The notes under the pieces were generated by a model. That model ran no database searches and was not told the origin of the DNA. It saw nothing but the letters and a program-made list of their open reading frames with translations. From Hippopus hippopus (lineage: Eukaryota > Mollusca > Bivalvia > Cardiida > Cardiidae), in contig OX328113.1 in the NCBI GenBank assembly GCA_946811185.2, forward strand, positions 620,001-684,000: a stretch of DNA of 64,000 bases, in the 5' to 3' direction. Both the position numbers and the translations under genes were made by a program. Shown piece by piece: positions 51,330 through 62,395 of the stretch; within the stretch, counting starts at the first letter, position 1, and each line of letters opens with the position of its first letter.

Positions 51330-52370
51330 TGAGTGACAGTTACAGTCTTGAGTACTGGTAAAACTTTCATCTTTGCATTAAATTAAGGGATTGACTTCCA
51401 GAAATTTTAGGCTGTTACTGTCAAATAATTCTATTAACTGAATATGAAATTCTTAATTTTCATCTCATACTTTGTTATAATTTGACTTTACTTTCTGTAG
51501 ATGCATGCTATTTTAAGATTTTAGAAGCACAGTCGATATTTTACCTTTGCCGTAGACCGTTATCTTTTCATCAATTCTGCAAGACAGATTAAATTACAAG
51601 AGCAAACTACTGTAATAATGACTGAAATTGAGGCAAAGAATACTGACATTAGCAATTCATAACTGGGTAAGCTTATTTCTAATCATAACAATAGATTCCA
51701 TATACTAATCAGTAAGCCAAAGACGTCCTAAAATAGTTCTTTTTGGTATGCGTGAAATATCCTTACTCTTACAGGTTCTCAATGGAAAAACAATATGTCC
51801 ACACTGTGGATGTAGTCTGTTAATTTCAAATATCCAAAATCCAAAAGTTCAAAAATGTACTTTTCAAATGGAATCTACTGTTCTCTTAATCCTAGCACCT
51901 TAAACCCAGTCTTTCACTAACCAAACAACCTTAACAGGATGGCAACAAATAATAACAAAAAGGTGGATGTGCTAACACACAGTTACTGGACAAAAATCTC
52001 AAAACTGCAAACATAACAGAAAACTGCTTATGGCTATAGCAAATTTGGCACTTTCATGGACTTTTTTTAGCTTGTTAAACAAAGGTTTCAATGAAACCAT
52101 TCACAAGCTGAATGGTCTATCACAAAGCACAAAGGTGATAGCTCCTAATATCAGCCAAATATGACATAGAAGTCCCACTGGTATAACTGCTGATCAAAGT
52201 TATCAACACCAACCCAAAAGTGTCAGAGGCATTATTCATTTTTAAACATACACAATAGGCACCTGACTGTGAAGAAGTATGGATCAGATTGCTCTGTTCC
52301 ATATCATTAAATTATGTATCTAATTTTCTCATACTTGTAAGGTTCTTGTTGCCATCCGTACAATTCCTAA
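51330..52370. other. Repeat-poor stretch
   Basis: Apart from the possible microexon at 51545 I see no repeats or exons. A minus-strand frame of 60 codons at 52120-52302 lacks splice support. Confidence 0.4.
51545..51576 (-). CDS. Possible microexon, minus strand
   Basis: A 32-nt segment on the minus strand sits between CTGTCTTGCAG and AAAG|GTAAAAT. One frame is open (IDEKITVYGK), leaving phase 1. The next exon to the left works in phase 2, so the two do not join in frame. It could be untranslated leader if translation starts at the ATG of the 50549-50635 exon, or a false positive. Confidence 0.25.
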
Positions 52371-52374
52371 ATAC

Positions 52375-53440
52375 CTTAACTCTTTACCAGACAACAAAAT
52401 TTCAGACAGGTACAAATTGAAAGCATTTGCTGATGACAAAGTAATTGTGACTCAGAAATTTAAATTTCTCTTGGAAAGTGTAGAAAACATACATGTTACA
52501 TGCATTTTCTCCTTTTCCCACAATGTTTTCAAAAAGGTCCTGCCATCAATACCTTTCCCTAACGCCTAACAAAATAGGAAAAATAAAAAACTAGAGGCAT
52601 TTCAAAAACCTGCAAGTCCTGGTCAAAATGCAGATTCCATCATGCCTTATCTTAACACCTAACAAAATTGAAAAAAACTACAGAGACCTCTCTACTTCCA
52701 CTCAACAACCTTCACCTCTACCTCGTCTATTTACCACCATCTCCTTATCTCCTTCTCTACTTATCAAAGTCATCTATCTCCAGAACATACATTGTATTAT
52801 CTCCTTCTCCTCAACGAATCAAAGTCAACTATCCCCAAAACACATCAGTGAAAACATGCATTTTTGCCAAATTGAAAGCATTTGCTGACAGCAAAGTAAT
52901 TGTGACTCAGAAATTTAAATTTCTCTTGAAAAGAGTAGAAAACATACATGTTACATGCATTTTCTCCTTTTCCCACAATGTTTTCAAAAAGGTCCTGCCA
53001 TCAATACTTTTCCCTAATGCCTAACAAAATAGGAAAAATAAAAAAACTAGAGGCATTTCAAAAACCTGCAAGTCCTGGTCAAAATGCAGATTCCATCATG
53101 CCTTATCTTAATACCTAACAAAATTGAAAAAAACTACAGAGACCTCTCTACTTCCACTCAACAACCTTCACCTCTACCTCGTCTATTTACCACCATCTTC
53201 TTATCTCCTTCTCCTCAACGAATCAAAGTCAACAATCCCCAAAACACATCAGTGAAAACATGCATTTTTGCCAAATGTAAAGAAAGTAATTTTGACTCAA
53301 AAATTTAAATTTCTCTCAGAAAGTGTAGAAAACATACATGCTACAATCATTTTCTCCTTTTCCCACAATGTTTACACAAAGGTCTATTGATTAGGGTTGT
53401 TAAAACTCAGGATTGTGTGGCAAACAATTTACCTATTTCA
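52375..53440 (+). repeat. 455-bp tandem duplication built on an H-MITE
   Basis: Unit one starts in an H-MITE left half (TTAACTCTTTACCAGACAAC at 52375) and runs through a palindrome reduced to its right arm (CATTTTCTCCTTTTCCCACA) and a unique CT-rich block (CTACCTCGTCTATTTACCAC). The block returns with a shift of 455 bp (AAAAAGGTCCTGCCATCAAT at 52531 and 52986). A third partial unit ends at 53440 with a true H-MITE right end (GATTGTGTGGCAAAC). Confidence 0.75.
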
Positions 53441-53600
53441 TTGGATAAGGCAAGAGAACACATTAGACTAAAAAACTTTTGAAAACTTGTTTGTTCATCA
53501 AGAACTTTTGAAAACTTGAACCATTTGCAATGTACTGCCATCTTCAAACTGATGAGATTCTGAAAACTTACGTCTGCAACTGACAAACCTTTGAAAACAT

Positions 53601-54485
53601 TTAGTAGTACACCCAGTCCCCATACCTATCAGGCCCACACCTACGGCGACCACTGCGGGTGACTACCACTGGCTCTGACTCAACAGCAGGCGAACAAGAA
53701 CTCTGTACAACAGAACAGAGTTCTAGTTCACCTCCCTGACCAATGGAGAAAGAGTCTAAACACAGCTCAGCCTCTTCTCCATCAGCCAGGACAACAAAAT
53801 CCTTGCTAGTCTGCAAAGCGTCCAAGTCCAATGCAGGGAGGACAATGAGGTGTAACTTAGCTCCACAGAGCTAATTTCTACCTCACAGTCTTCCTCTTTA
53901 TCTACACCTCTGAACAGCTCCATGTCATCCAACACCTCGGTCTCCCTATGTGATGTGGAGCTGAAGGAATGGTCCATAGCGTCCCATTCCTCCATCTCTT
54001 CATCCTCTACCACTGACCAGAAGGAGGCAGAGCCAAACTCATCAGAGCTCAGTTCTTCCTCCTCCTCAATGAAGGCAATCCTGAGGGCCTCAGTTGGTAA
54101 CCCATTCCACATCTCAGTTGATGTGGATATGAGACTGAGATCCATACAGATCTCATCCCCCATATCCACATCCTCCACCGTGGAGAACAGGGAGGAACAG
54201 CTTAGCTCAAAAGAGCTAACCTCTTCCTCTAAGTCCTCCTCAGCATCGAAACAATCCCACGTCATGGAGTCCCCCGCAGTTCCTTCGTCGACCAATGTGC
54301 CTTCATCCATGGAGACATCAACAGAGTCTCCGTCATGGTCACCGAAGTCAGATGGGGTGGCTGTGTCAGCCTCCACCAACTTCTTCTGTGCCCATGACAG
54401 AAGATCAGCAGTATAACCAATAGCAGATACTATAAGTGCAACCATTGTAAATAATACTTAGCTTAAATCTGGAATCCTCCTGTAC
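53601..54485 (-). CDS. Acidic, internally repetitive protein with one frame break
   Basis: On the minus strand a long pyrimidine tract (CTTCTTTCTCTCTTCAG) precedes an exon starting at 54485, with ATG at 54443-54445 after a short leader. The first frame (229 aa, to 53756) begins MVALIVSAIGYTADLLSWAQ, then turns strongly acidic with three degenerate units (SSFELSCSSLFSTVEDVDMG; SSDEFGSASFWSVVEDEEME; SSVELSYTSLSSL). Near 53845 sense passes to another frame (LDLDALQTSKDFVVLADGEE ... to TAA at 53601), so a one-base indel or unrecognised splice joins them. The end, VVTRSGRRRCGPDRYGDWVYY minus one residue, recalls the 'TRSGR...PPDRYG' tail of retroelement polyproteins, but no protease, RT or integrase is present. 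Composition is richer in GC than the flanks. I do not know its function; it could be a young gene or a retroelement-derived exon. Confidence 0.5.
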
Positions 54486-54764
54486 CTGAAGAGAGAAAGA
54501 AGAAAAAGAAAATAAGAATTTTCATTAACCCTAGTCATGCTGAAGCCAGATTTACTTGCTTATGCTAAGAGTATAGATCAAGATCGGACTAAACAGACTG
54601 TGCACTCTGATCTTGAATCTACAAAGTCTTGTTTTATGCCAGATGTTCTGACAAAAGCAGCTTTGAAATTTATCATCTGCAGTTATAGGACCGAGGTTGT
54701 CCATTTCATCAAAAACCCATTTACACATTTTGAGCAGTCTGATCTTTATCTGCCCCATCAGATT

Positions 54765-55142
54765 GATTGATTGTATGGTGTTTAACACAATTTCAACAAT
54801 GTTTCAGTTGTATCGCAGTGGCCAGTGCATCTATCCATGCTTTCCTTTTCATCAAAAACCCATTTACACATTTTGAGCAGTCTGATCTTCATCTGCCCCA
54901 TCAGATTGATTGATTGTATGGTGTTTAACACAATTTCAACAATGTTTCAGTTGTATCGCAGTGGCCAGTGCATCTATCCATGCTTTCCTGGAATTTCACT
55001 TATCAATACCCTGCATAATATTCTTTTCAAGCCACTGGCTGCTTTCCCACATAACCATCACCAAAGCAATGGCCAACAGTGAGAGAGGAATGAATCCTGT
55101 TGCAATGACTTTTATCAATCCTCGGAAAGAAATGGCTGAGCT
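54765..55142 (-). mobile_element. S1 SINE with a 143-bp tandem duplication of one end
   Basis: A partial S1 end (GATTGTATGGTGTTTAACAC) at 54770 is followed by a full body at 54913-55142. The duplicated block starts at 54705 and again at 54848 (TTCATCAAAAACCCATTTAC) and differs by about one base, so it is recent. Confidence 0.65.
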
Positions 55143-55146
55143 AGGG

Positions 55147-55588
55147 AACAATCCCGACTTTTAACGACCCTGGGAAAAGAGCCTTTTGAAAACATTATGG
55201 GAAAAGAAGAAAATGCTGGTAACCAGCATTTTCTCTTTTTCCCACAATGTTTTCTACCCTTCCCTAAACAAATTTCAATTTTTGATTGACATTTTTTTTT
55301 GTCGTCTGCAAATGCTTTCAATTTGGACAAGTCTAGAATTTTGTCATTTTGGTAAAGAGTTAGCTCTTTACCAAACGGCAAAATTTTGCACTAGTCCAAA
55401 TTGAAAGCATTTGCAGACAACAAAATAAATGTGACTCAAAAATTGAAATTTGATTTGGGAAGGGTAGAAAACATTGTGGGAAAAGGAGAAAATGCTGGTT
55501 AACAGCATTTTCTCCTTTTCCCACAATGTTTTTAAAAGGTTTCTATCTCAGTGTCCTAAAAACCAGGGATTGTTTGGCAAAGGGTTAA
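55147..55588. mobile_element. Two complete H-MITEs in opposite orientation joined at left ends
   Basis: '-' copy 55147-55363 (AACAATCCCGACTTTTAACG to TTTTGGTAAAGAGTT) and '+' copy 55364-55588 (AGCTCTTTACCAAACGGCAA to TTGTTTGGCAAAGGGTTAA). Both palindromes are intact; the junction is GAGTTAGCTC. Confidence 0.8.
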
Positions 55589-55868
55589 TAGCAAAACAAA
55601 ACAGTACTTTTTTCCTCCTCTTTTGCCTTTGTTTTTCAAACTTACAAACACTACATATATTTCCATTCTTTCACATACACAGCAATTCACAACTGAACTG
55701 ATGACAGCCTCTAAAAGTGTTATGGGGAGAGGAGAGAAGGAAATTATTCACACCCATTCATTTTGACCTATGAATTTAAGAAAAATGAACCTCTACTTCT
55801 CAGACAAAGGGTCACAAGGACCCTAAATAATGTTTTAGAAGAAAATCCTGGGTAAGATTTAAACGGTA

Positions 55869-56055
55869 TTAACCTTTAGGCTGCTAAACACAACTCACTG
55901 ACCTATTGCAGGCAGTGTAGATCAAAATCAGACTGCACAGAACATGCAGTCTGATCTTGGATCTACACTTTCTGATACAGACACATTTTTTTCCAAAAAA
56001 TATATTTGAAAATAGCATCAATCAGGTGTTTGATATCAGCTTGAAAGTTTTAATA
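55869..56055. mobile_element. F4 MITE, right terminus lost
   Basis: TTAACCTTTAGGCTGCTAAA; strong inner hairpin GTAGATCAAAATCAGACTGC with mirror GCAGTCTGATCTTGGATCTA. Confidence 0.68.
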
Positions 56056-56344
56056 AATCCATTATGGGACTAAGAGGAAATACTGATTAGAAAAGTGAGC
56101 ATTTTCTCCTTTTTCCATGATATTTTTTAAGTCTTCTCCCTCAAGGTTATAAAATTTTCTTATTAGTTTTCCAATTAGAGTGCCATGTACAATCTTAGTT
56201 GCTGTTTAAAACTTTGTAGTGCGGATAAAGATCAGACTGCATGAGTTTCTGTCACAGATAATTGCTTTTAGTTATTTCATGTAAAATTTTGGATGGAACA
56301 GTTAAGCTGTCATTCTAGTCATTTGGCATTGGAGGGTATATACC

Positions 56345-56768
56345 TTAACTCTATATTAAACAGGTCTGAACTGGTCCATTTTCAAAGCATTTACAGACAA
56401 AAAACCAATGTGGCTCAAATGAACGTATTTGTCTGTGAAATGTTCAAAAACATTGTGGGAAAACAAGGTTACCAGCATATTCTCCTTTTCTCACAAAGGC
56501 CTCTAAAGCTTTCTTTTTCAAGGTTGTGAAAACTCGGCATTTTGTTGTTAAGCGTTAACTCTATATCAAACAACAAAATTTTAGACTGATCCATTTTTTA
56601 AAGCATTTACAGACAAAAAATTAAATGTGGCTAAAATGATGGAAGTTGTGAGTGAAAGGACAAAAAAAAACACTGGAAAAAGCAGAAAATGCGGGAAGCT
56701 TCCAACAATGTTTTCTAAAGCATTCTTTGCCAGGGTTTTTAAAACTCAAGATTGTGTGGTACAGGGTT
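56345..56768 (+). mobile_element. Two H-MITEs in tandem sharing one TTAA
   Basis: 56345-56558 (TTAACTCTATATTAAACAGG to TGTTGTTAAGCGTTAA) and 56555-56768 (TTAACTCTATATCAAACAAC to GATTGTGTGGTACAGGGTTA). Both share the uncommon CTCTATAT start, so one probably derives from the other. Confidence 0.72.
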
Positions 56769-57068
56769 ACAGATAGCTATCTGGTTTTCATGCTCTAAGT
56801 CAGAACTTCTTCTAAGATCTAATTTTCCTTTATATTCATACAAACTTGATCTCTATATTCAATACAAAGGTGAAATTTTTAAGCTCTTAAATAACAGGAA
56901 AGTTGTTTCTCAATTATTGGTAACTCTAATTTTCATAACATCAGATATAACATCATCATATATATTAATTTGAATACACATCCTCCTAATTAATGTGTGT
57001 CACTGATCATGTGACACTCTCACAGGTCTTCATGAAACTAGTGCACAAATGAAATATAGTAAAATAAA

Positions 57069-57396
57069 CTAGAGCTATCACTAAACATGATCTTACCCCC
57101 CCACCAGCTCCTTGTCACAAAACAGAATGCAGCATGGTTTAGTACAAAAGTAAGATTTGAAAAAAGTTCAAGGGGAGATAATTCCACAACAAACTGCAAC
57201 AGGGTCATGGAAATTGCACATGCACAAATTTGTACATATAGGATCACTGTGTGTAAATTTGAGAATTTGAGTTAAGTACCTGAAAAACTGTCGCAGTATT
57301 TCGCAGGACAAATTTTTGTCTACCGACAGACGGACAGACAGCCAGCCATGGCGATCCCAGTATACTCCTCCTCCACTTCTTTGTGGGGGTTATAAC
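57069..57396 (+). mobile_element. G4 element, short
   Basis: ACTAGAGCTATCACTAAACA to TCTTTGTGGGGGTTATAACA, with a GACAGACGGACAGACAGCCA stretch before the end, as in G2. A family I associate with bivalve genomes. Confidence 0.55.
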
Positions 57397-57424
57397 AAAA
57401 TTAGAAGACCAAAAGCCTAATTCC

Positions 57425-58075
57425 CTTGTTGCAAACCAAGCATCCTTTCCTCATGGGCAACTAGGCATTTTCCTCATGTATTTAATCCATAGTGCTTTTG
57501 TAAACCAACCATCCTTGCCTCATGGGCAACTAGGCATTTTCCTCATGTATTTAATCCATGGTGCTTTTGTAAACCAACCATCCTTGCCTCATGGGCAACT
57601 AGGCATTTTCCTCATGTATTTAATCCATAGTGCTTTTGCAAACCAACCATCCTTGCCTCATGGGCAGCAAGGTATTTTCCTGAGGTATTTTACCCTTATA
57701 GTGCTATTCCAAATCGAGCATCCTTGCTTCATGGGTAGCAAGGCATTCTCCTGATGTATTTCTATCCTTTACTCTTTACCAAACAACAAAATTTTAGATT
57801 TGTCCAAATTGATAGCATTTGCAGACAACAAAATAAACGAGAATCAAAAATTGAAACTTGACTTTAGAAGGGTAGAAAACATTGTGAGAAAAGGAGAAAA
57901 TGCTGGTTACGAGTATTTTCTCCTTTTCCCACATTTTTTTCAGAAGGCTCCTTAGTCTGGGTTGTAAAAACCAGGGATTGTTTGGTAAAGGGTTAAAGTG
58001 CTACTTTAAAGTGAGCATCCTTGCCTCATGGGCAGCGAGTCACTCTCCTGACATAATTTTATCCTTATAGTGGTA
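57425..58075. repeat. 69-bp minisatellite, interrupted by an H-MITE
   Basis: Units AAACCAACCATCCTTGCCTC, ATGGGCAACTAGGCATTTTC, CTCATGTATTTAATCCATAG start at 57433, 57502, 57571, 57640 and 57709; one more lies after the insertion. 69 is divisible by three, so a repetitive 123-codon frame is open here without being a gene. Confidence 0.82.
57768..57996 (+). mobile_element. H-MITE inserted in a 69-bp minisatellite
   Basis: TTTACTCTTTACCAAACAAC to GATTGTTTGGTAAAGGGTTAA. Minisatellite units lie on both sides (57430-57765 and 58000-58075). Confidence 0.8.
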
Positions 58076-58547
58076 AATAAATGAGCTATACATAAATGAG
58101 CTGGATGTTCTCAGTACTGAAGATGTTCCGTTTGAAAGCTTTTTTTTGTCAGAATACTAGCAAAGAAGCAAACAGTGAAAATCAAGCAACAGACATGTTC
58201 TGAGTGGTCTGATCCTGGTCTACACAGTCTGCATTAATAATTAAATTCTGGTTCAGCACCAGTGCACATTCATTCCTACCTTAAAGTTTCAAGAATGACC
58301 AAAAGTGAACAATGGGGAGGTCAAACACCAATAAATTTTGATCCTAACATTATAAAGTATGGAACTTAATGTGTATATGTTATTGTATGATCTGTCCAAG
58401 TGTTAGTCACTGACAGAAAAATGAATTTTGAACCTAGGTCAAAAGTCGCCAGGTTAAGGCATATACAATGTACAATCTTTCACCATCTTTCAAGAACTTT
58501 TGTGAAAGCCTTATGGATCAAAACATATGATATAAAATGTGATGACA

Positions 58548-59031
58548 GTTGTAAAAACACAGGATTGTTTGGGAAAAAGTTAACTCCTTACCAAATGACA
58601 AAACTTCATACCTCCAAATTAACTCTTTACCAAACGACAAAATTATACACTTGTCCAAATTTAAAGTACTCGCAGACAACAAAATAAATGGGACTCAAAA
58701 ATTGAAAATTGTTTTGGGAAGGGTAGAAAACATTGTGGGAAAAGGAGAAAATGCTGGTTACCAGCATTTTTTCTTTTTCACACAATGTTTTTAAAAGGCC
58801 TCTTTCTCAGGGTCGTGAAAACCTGCGATTGTTTGGGAAAGGGTTAAAAGACATTTGCAGACAACAATATAAACGAAATTTGAAACTTAAAATTTCTTTA
58901 AGGAAAGGTAGAAAACATTGAGCGGTAAAAGAGAAATTGCTGGTTTCCTGCATTTTCTCCTTTTTCGACTATGTTTTCAAAAGCTTTTTTTTTTAGGATC
59001 GTCAAAGATAGGTATTGTGTTAAAGAGTTAA
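58548..59031 (+). mobile_element. H-MITE tandem series with one complete copy
   Basis: Right-end scrap (CACAGGATTGTTTGGGAAAA), left-end scrap at 58580 (TTAACTCCTTACCAAATGAC), complete copy 58619-58847 (TTAACTCTTTACCAAACGAC to TTTGGGAAAGGGTTAA), then a copy without left terminus to 59031. All are in the same orientation. Confidence 0.75.
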
Positions 59032-59671
59032 AAGATGCTATAAAATGCTGTAATATGCTATTAAAGCATATACAATGTACATCTAATATGCTATGATATG
59101 CTATTATGATTTGCTATAAAATATAATATAAAAATAAAAAGGTTTCTGAGAAGTTTCATCTCTTCTTAATAAAACATGAATACATTTCATGCAATGTCTG
59201 GGGGCAGGACATGGGAACATCACAGTCCAAAGTTATAAACCATTCTTGAAAACATTCTACTGTATGTCCAATTTTCAAGAATTTTCAACATTTGAAAGTA
59301 ACACAAGTTCTGATTGGCCAATTAGGTTAGCCAATCAGAACTGGCTTTACTTTCTAAATCAAGAATTAGACTAAGAAGAATGCTCAGCTTTTGAAGCCTT
59401 TGCAATGAGGGTCCTTCATGGATCAAAGGTACTGTGTAGGACTTACTGTCTCACCAATAGCAAAGGATTTTTATGCAGGTGTCTTAGGGCAAGACATTTA
59501 AGAGCCCAAACCTAGTACTTGTGACACCCGGGAAATATACATGAATATGCAAACTGTAACATGTCTAATATAATGTTTGCAGTGATGTAACAACACAGTT
59601 CAATCTACATGCTTTTCCAGTGAAAACTTTTAGTTGAATGTGGGGAAAAAGGATTGTTTTAATGTAATACT

Positions 59672-59938
59672 ATGGTATTTAATGCCATTTTCAGCATAAT
59701 CCAGTTATATCACAGCAGCAAATGCACCTGACAATGTTTTCCTGGAGTTTCTGTTACAAGAACTCCCAAGCCACTGGCTGCTTTACCACATAAGATGATG
59801 ACCGGTGGTGTGAGAGGAATGAATCCTGTTGCAATGGCAATCATCACTCCTAGTAAGTAAGTTGACTGAGCTGAAGATTGTGCAGCAATCCCCGGTCTAA
59901 AAGTCCAGTACACTACCCGCTGCACTACTGGGGTTTGG
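59672..59938 (-). mobile_element. S1 SINE copy
   Basis: TATTTAATGCCATTTTCAGC at the left, AAGCCACTGGCTGCTTTACC in the body, and a head with GCAGCGGGTAGTGTACTGGA and a degenerate box B on the minus strand. Confidence 0.55.
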
Positions 59939-60679
59939 CAAAGGAAAATGAGAAAAAGGCATTATCTCCAGCTAGATGGCATTTTTGCAAATACACATCT
60001 AATTTGGGTATTCTGGGTACAGAACCGGACTACTTTTCTACGCAACAACCTTTACTTTGAATTTCAAACTAAAATAAACATTTACTCAATAAAACGCTAC
60101 CTGGTGCGATTCATTCAGCTATGATCAGCAATTAGAGAAATCTGGAGCTAAAACAGGCCTCATTTCTCCTCAAACATATTGATAAAAGCCATTTTTTCAA
60201 TTGCTATTTTATAGGGCATATTACTACAATGCCCCCAAAAATGGGGGGAGTGATGCGTCATAGCAGACAGGTCAAATCTTCGAAGAATATGACATGCGCA
60301 GACAACGGAGAAAAAGTTTGGGAACCAGCATTTTGTCCTGTCCTCAAGATGTTTTCTACCCTTTGACAAAATACTTTCATCTGCAAGTATTTTCAATTTG
60401 GATCAGTCTAATTTTTTTATGGTCCGAGTTCACTGGCAATGGCAAGATGACAACATTCAAAGATTATCCTGAAGGTGTAGATAGACATTAGATTACATAC
60501 AGCCTGATCTTGAATTTTAATGATTCACTATCTCATACTAAACTATCACCAAGCTTGTATTTAATTGCAGAAGATGAAAAGCTACTATTTCTATGCCTCA
60601 AAAAGCTACGAAACTATTTGAAATACATACGGAGAAACTTGAAAATGTTTCCAAAACTAGATTAGAAATCTAGAGTTTC

Positions 60680-60856
60680 AATGACCATGATGAATAAGGC
60701 ATGTAGAAACACCATGGTTACCAGCATTTTTACTTTTTCCTTCATGTTGTCTACTCTGTCAAAGAACATTAATTCATATGTACCACTTTCTGATTTGTCA
60801 TCTGCAGATGCTATCAGTTTGGAAGAATCCCAAATTTGTTGTTTGCTACAGGGTTA
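60680..60856 (-). mobile_element. H-MITE, diverged
   Basis: AACACCATGGTTACCAGCAT to AAATTTGTTGTTTGCTACAG then GGTTAA. A further palindrome scrap lies at 60310-60430. Confidence 0.55.
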
Positions 60857-60901
60857 ACCTTTGTGGTGCTTAATATATGAAGTGGACATTCTCAGTCAGT
60901 A

Positions 60902-61123
60902 GTTACTCTTTATCCTAAACAATATTTTAGACAGATCCTTTAAAGAACTTGCAGAAGACAAAATGAATTAGACTCAAAAACTTGAAATTTGTTTTTGAAA
61001 AGGTAGAAAAGAATTCTGAGAAAAGGAGGAAATGCTGGTTACGAGATTTTTTCTCTTTTACCCACAATATTTTGAACTGGCTTGTCCCTTAGGGTTGTTG
61101 AACGTTGGGATTGTGTGGTTAAA
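60902..61123 (+). mobile_element. H-MITE, diverged
   Basis: TTACTCTTTATCCTAAACAA to GGATTGTGTGGTTAA; palindrome decayed (AATGCTGGTTACGAGATTTT). Confidence 0.6.
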
Positions 61124-61124
61124 A

Positions 61125-61270
61125 ATGCAGACATTGCAATTTCAAGGTTGTTTTTGTCACAGTATCTGACAAATTAGTGGACAGTGAAGATCCAAGATCA
61201 AACTGCAAGCTCTGTGCAGTCTGATCTTGATCTACACTGTCCACATAGTAATTAATTAAAAGTTTAGTAA
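61125..61270. mobile_element. F4 MITE fragment
   Basis: GTGAAGATCCAAGATCAAAC and CAGTCTGATCTTGATCTACA form the inner hairpin; outer ends are lost. A similar scrap lies at 50400-50500. Confidence 0.55.
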
Positions 61271-61701
61271 CGGCTACAAATAGGTCAGATTCTTGCACAA
61301 CTTCTATAGATTTTTATAGGATTTTATTCCATTTATTGCACACCTCTCCATAAGTAATTTTAAAGTTTCCTATTTTTGCTGTCACAATCTTAAAAATGAT
61401 AATTTCTATAAGATCTGGAAAAGATTAAAGAATCCTTTTGACTTATTTCTGTCCAATTATATCAGTGAATAACCACATACTGAATTATAAATTGTAATAT
61501 GCAAAAAGCATACTGTCAAACCAATATCAAATGAAAAAGTAAAAGATAAAAAAAGCAGGATTTTTCCACATAAAGATATAGAAGTTTCAATCCTTAACCA
61601 CAAAATTTAGATTTTTAACATTCTGGGAAAAGGAGAAAAATGCTGGCGAGCAGCACAATATTTTTGACCCTTATAAACAAAAGTAGCATCATTGCACCAT
61701 A

Positions 61702-61904
61702 TTAAATCTTTACCAAACAACTAAATTTTCACTTGACTGACTTGAAAACATTTCTGGCGACAAATTGAATGTAGCTCAAATGGTGATTTCTGTCTTCAAA
61801 AGGGTAGAAAACCTTGTTGGAATTAAGAAAATGCTTCTTTCCCACAATGTTTTCAAAAGCTAATTCTTTCAGCTATAATTCAGGATTGTGTGATAAAGAG
61901 TTAA
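61702..61904 (+). mobile_element. H-MITE, palindrome deleted, TTAA at both ends
   Basis: TTAAATCTTTACCAAACAAC to GATTGTGTGATAAAGAGTTAA; centre reduced to GAAAATGCTTCTTTCCCACA. Confidence 0.68.
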
Positions 61905-61923
61905 GTGATCCTCTGGAAATGCT

Positions 61924-62010
61924 TTAACCCTTTACCAAAGAAACCCTGGTTTTCATGACCCTGGGTAACAAGCCTTTTGAAAACATTGTGAGAAAAGGAG
62001 AACCAGCATG
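61924..62010 (-). mobile_element. H-MITE left part
   Basis: TTAACCCTTTACCAAAGAAA to GAGAAAAGGAGAACCAGCAT, then truncated at the palindrome centre. Confidence 0.65.
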
Positions 62011-62056
62011 ATGATTAGGAAATAAATTCATATTACTCACAAGACAAACCACTTAC

Positions 62057-62170
62057 TTGTTAACTGGACAAAAACATACAACTTGTGTTTTACTAAACTA
62101 AACATTCGTGCAGCATCTCCACCAATGCAAGTATCCTGCAGCAAGACACTCTGGTCATCAATATGGACAC
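62057..62170 (-). CDS. Internal exon of the same unrecognised minus-strand gene
   Basis: On the minus strand acceptor AAATTTCAG and donor ACAA|GTAAGTG (close to consensus) enclose 37 open codons: VHIDDQSVLLQDTCIGGDAA, then RMFSLVKHKLYVFVQLT. Phase is 1 in and 1 out, matching the exon at 63870. The other two frames contain stops. No exon with the required phase was found immediately to the left, so its link to the 40.8-50.6 kb gene is unproven. An H-MITE begins 30 bp upstream of its acceptor. Confidence 0.6.
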
Positions 62171-62199
62171 CTGAAATTTTACATTGAAATAATTTATCC

Positions 62200-62395
62200 T
62201 TAACTCTTTCATACGTGATTAAATACTAGATTTGTCTTAATTGAAAGCATTTCCAGACAACAAATGAAAATGTAGCCAAACGCATGTTTCATATCCTAGA
62301 AACAGTAGAAAACATTGTGGAAAAAGGACAAAATGCTGATTACTAGCATTTTCTCTATTACCCACAATATTTTCAAAAGCTTCTATTGTAAATGG
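62200..62395 (+). mobile_element. H-MITE, 30 bp from the 62057-62170 exon
   Basis: TTAACTCTTTCATACGTGAT, palindrome AAATGCTGATTACTAGCATT, right end lost. A second left-end fragment follows at 62400. Confidence 0.65.

Noticed and set aside
53922..54416. 164-codon Ser-rich ORF on the plus strand
   Set aside because: Antisense shadow of the acidic minus-strand ORF; Asp/Glu codons read as Ser/Leu on the other strand.
57383..57754. 123-codon ORF with 23-residue repeats
   Set aside because: Product of a 69-bp minisatellite whose period is a multiple of three; no splice or start context.
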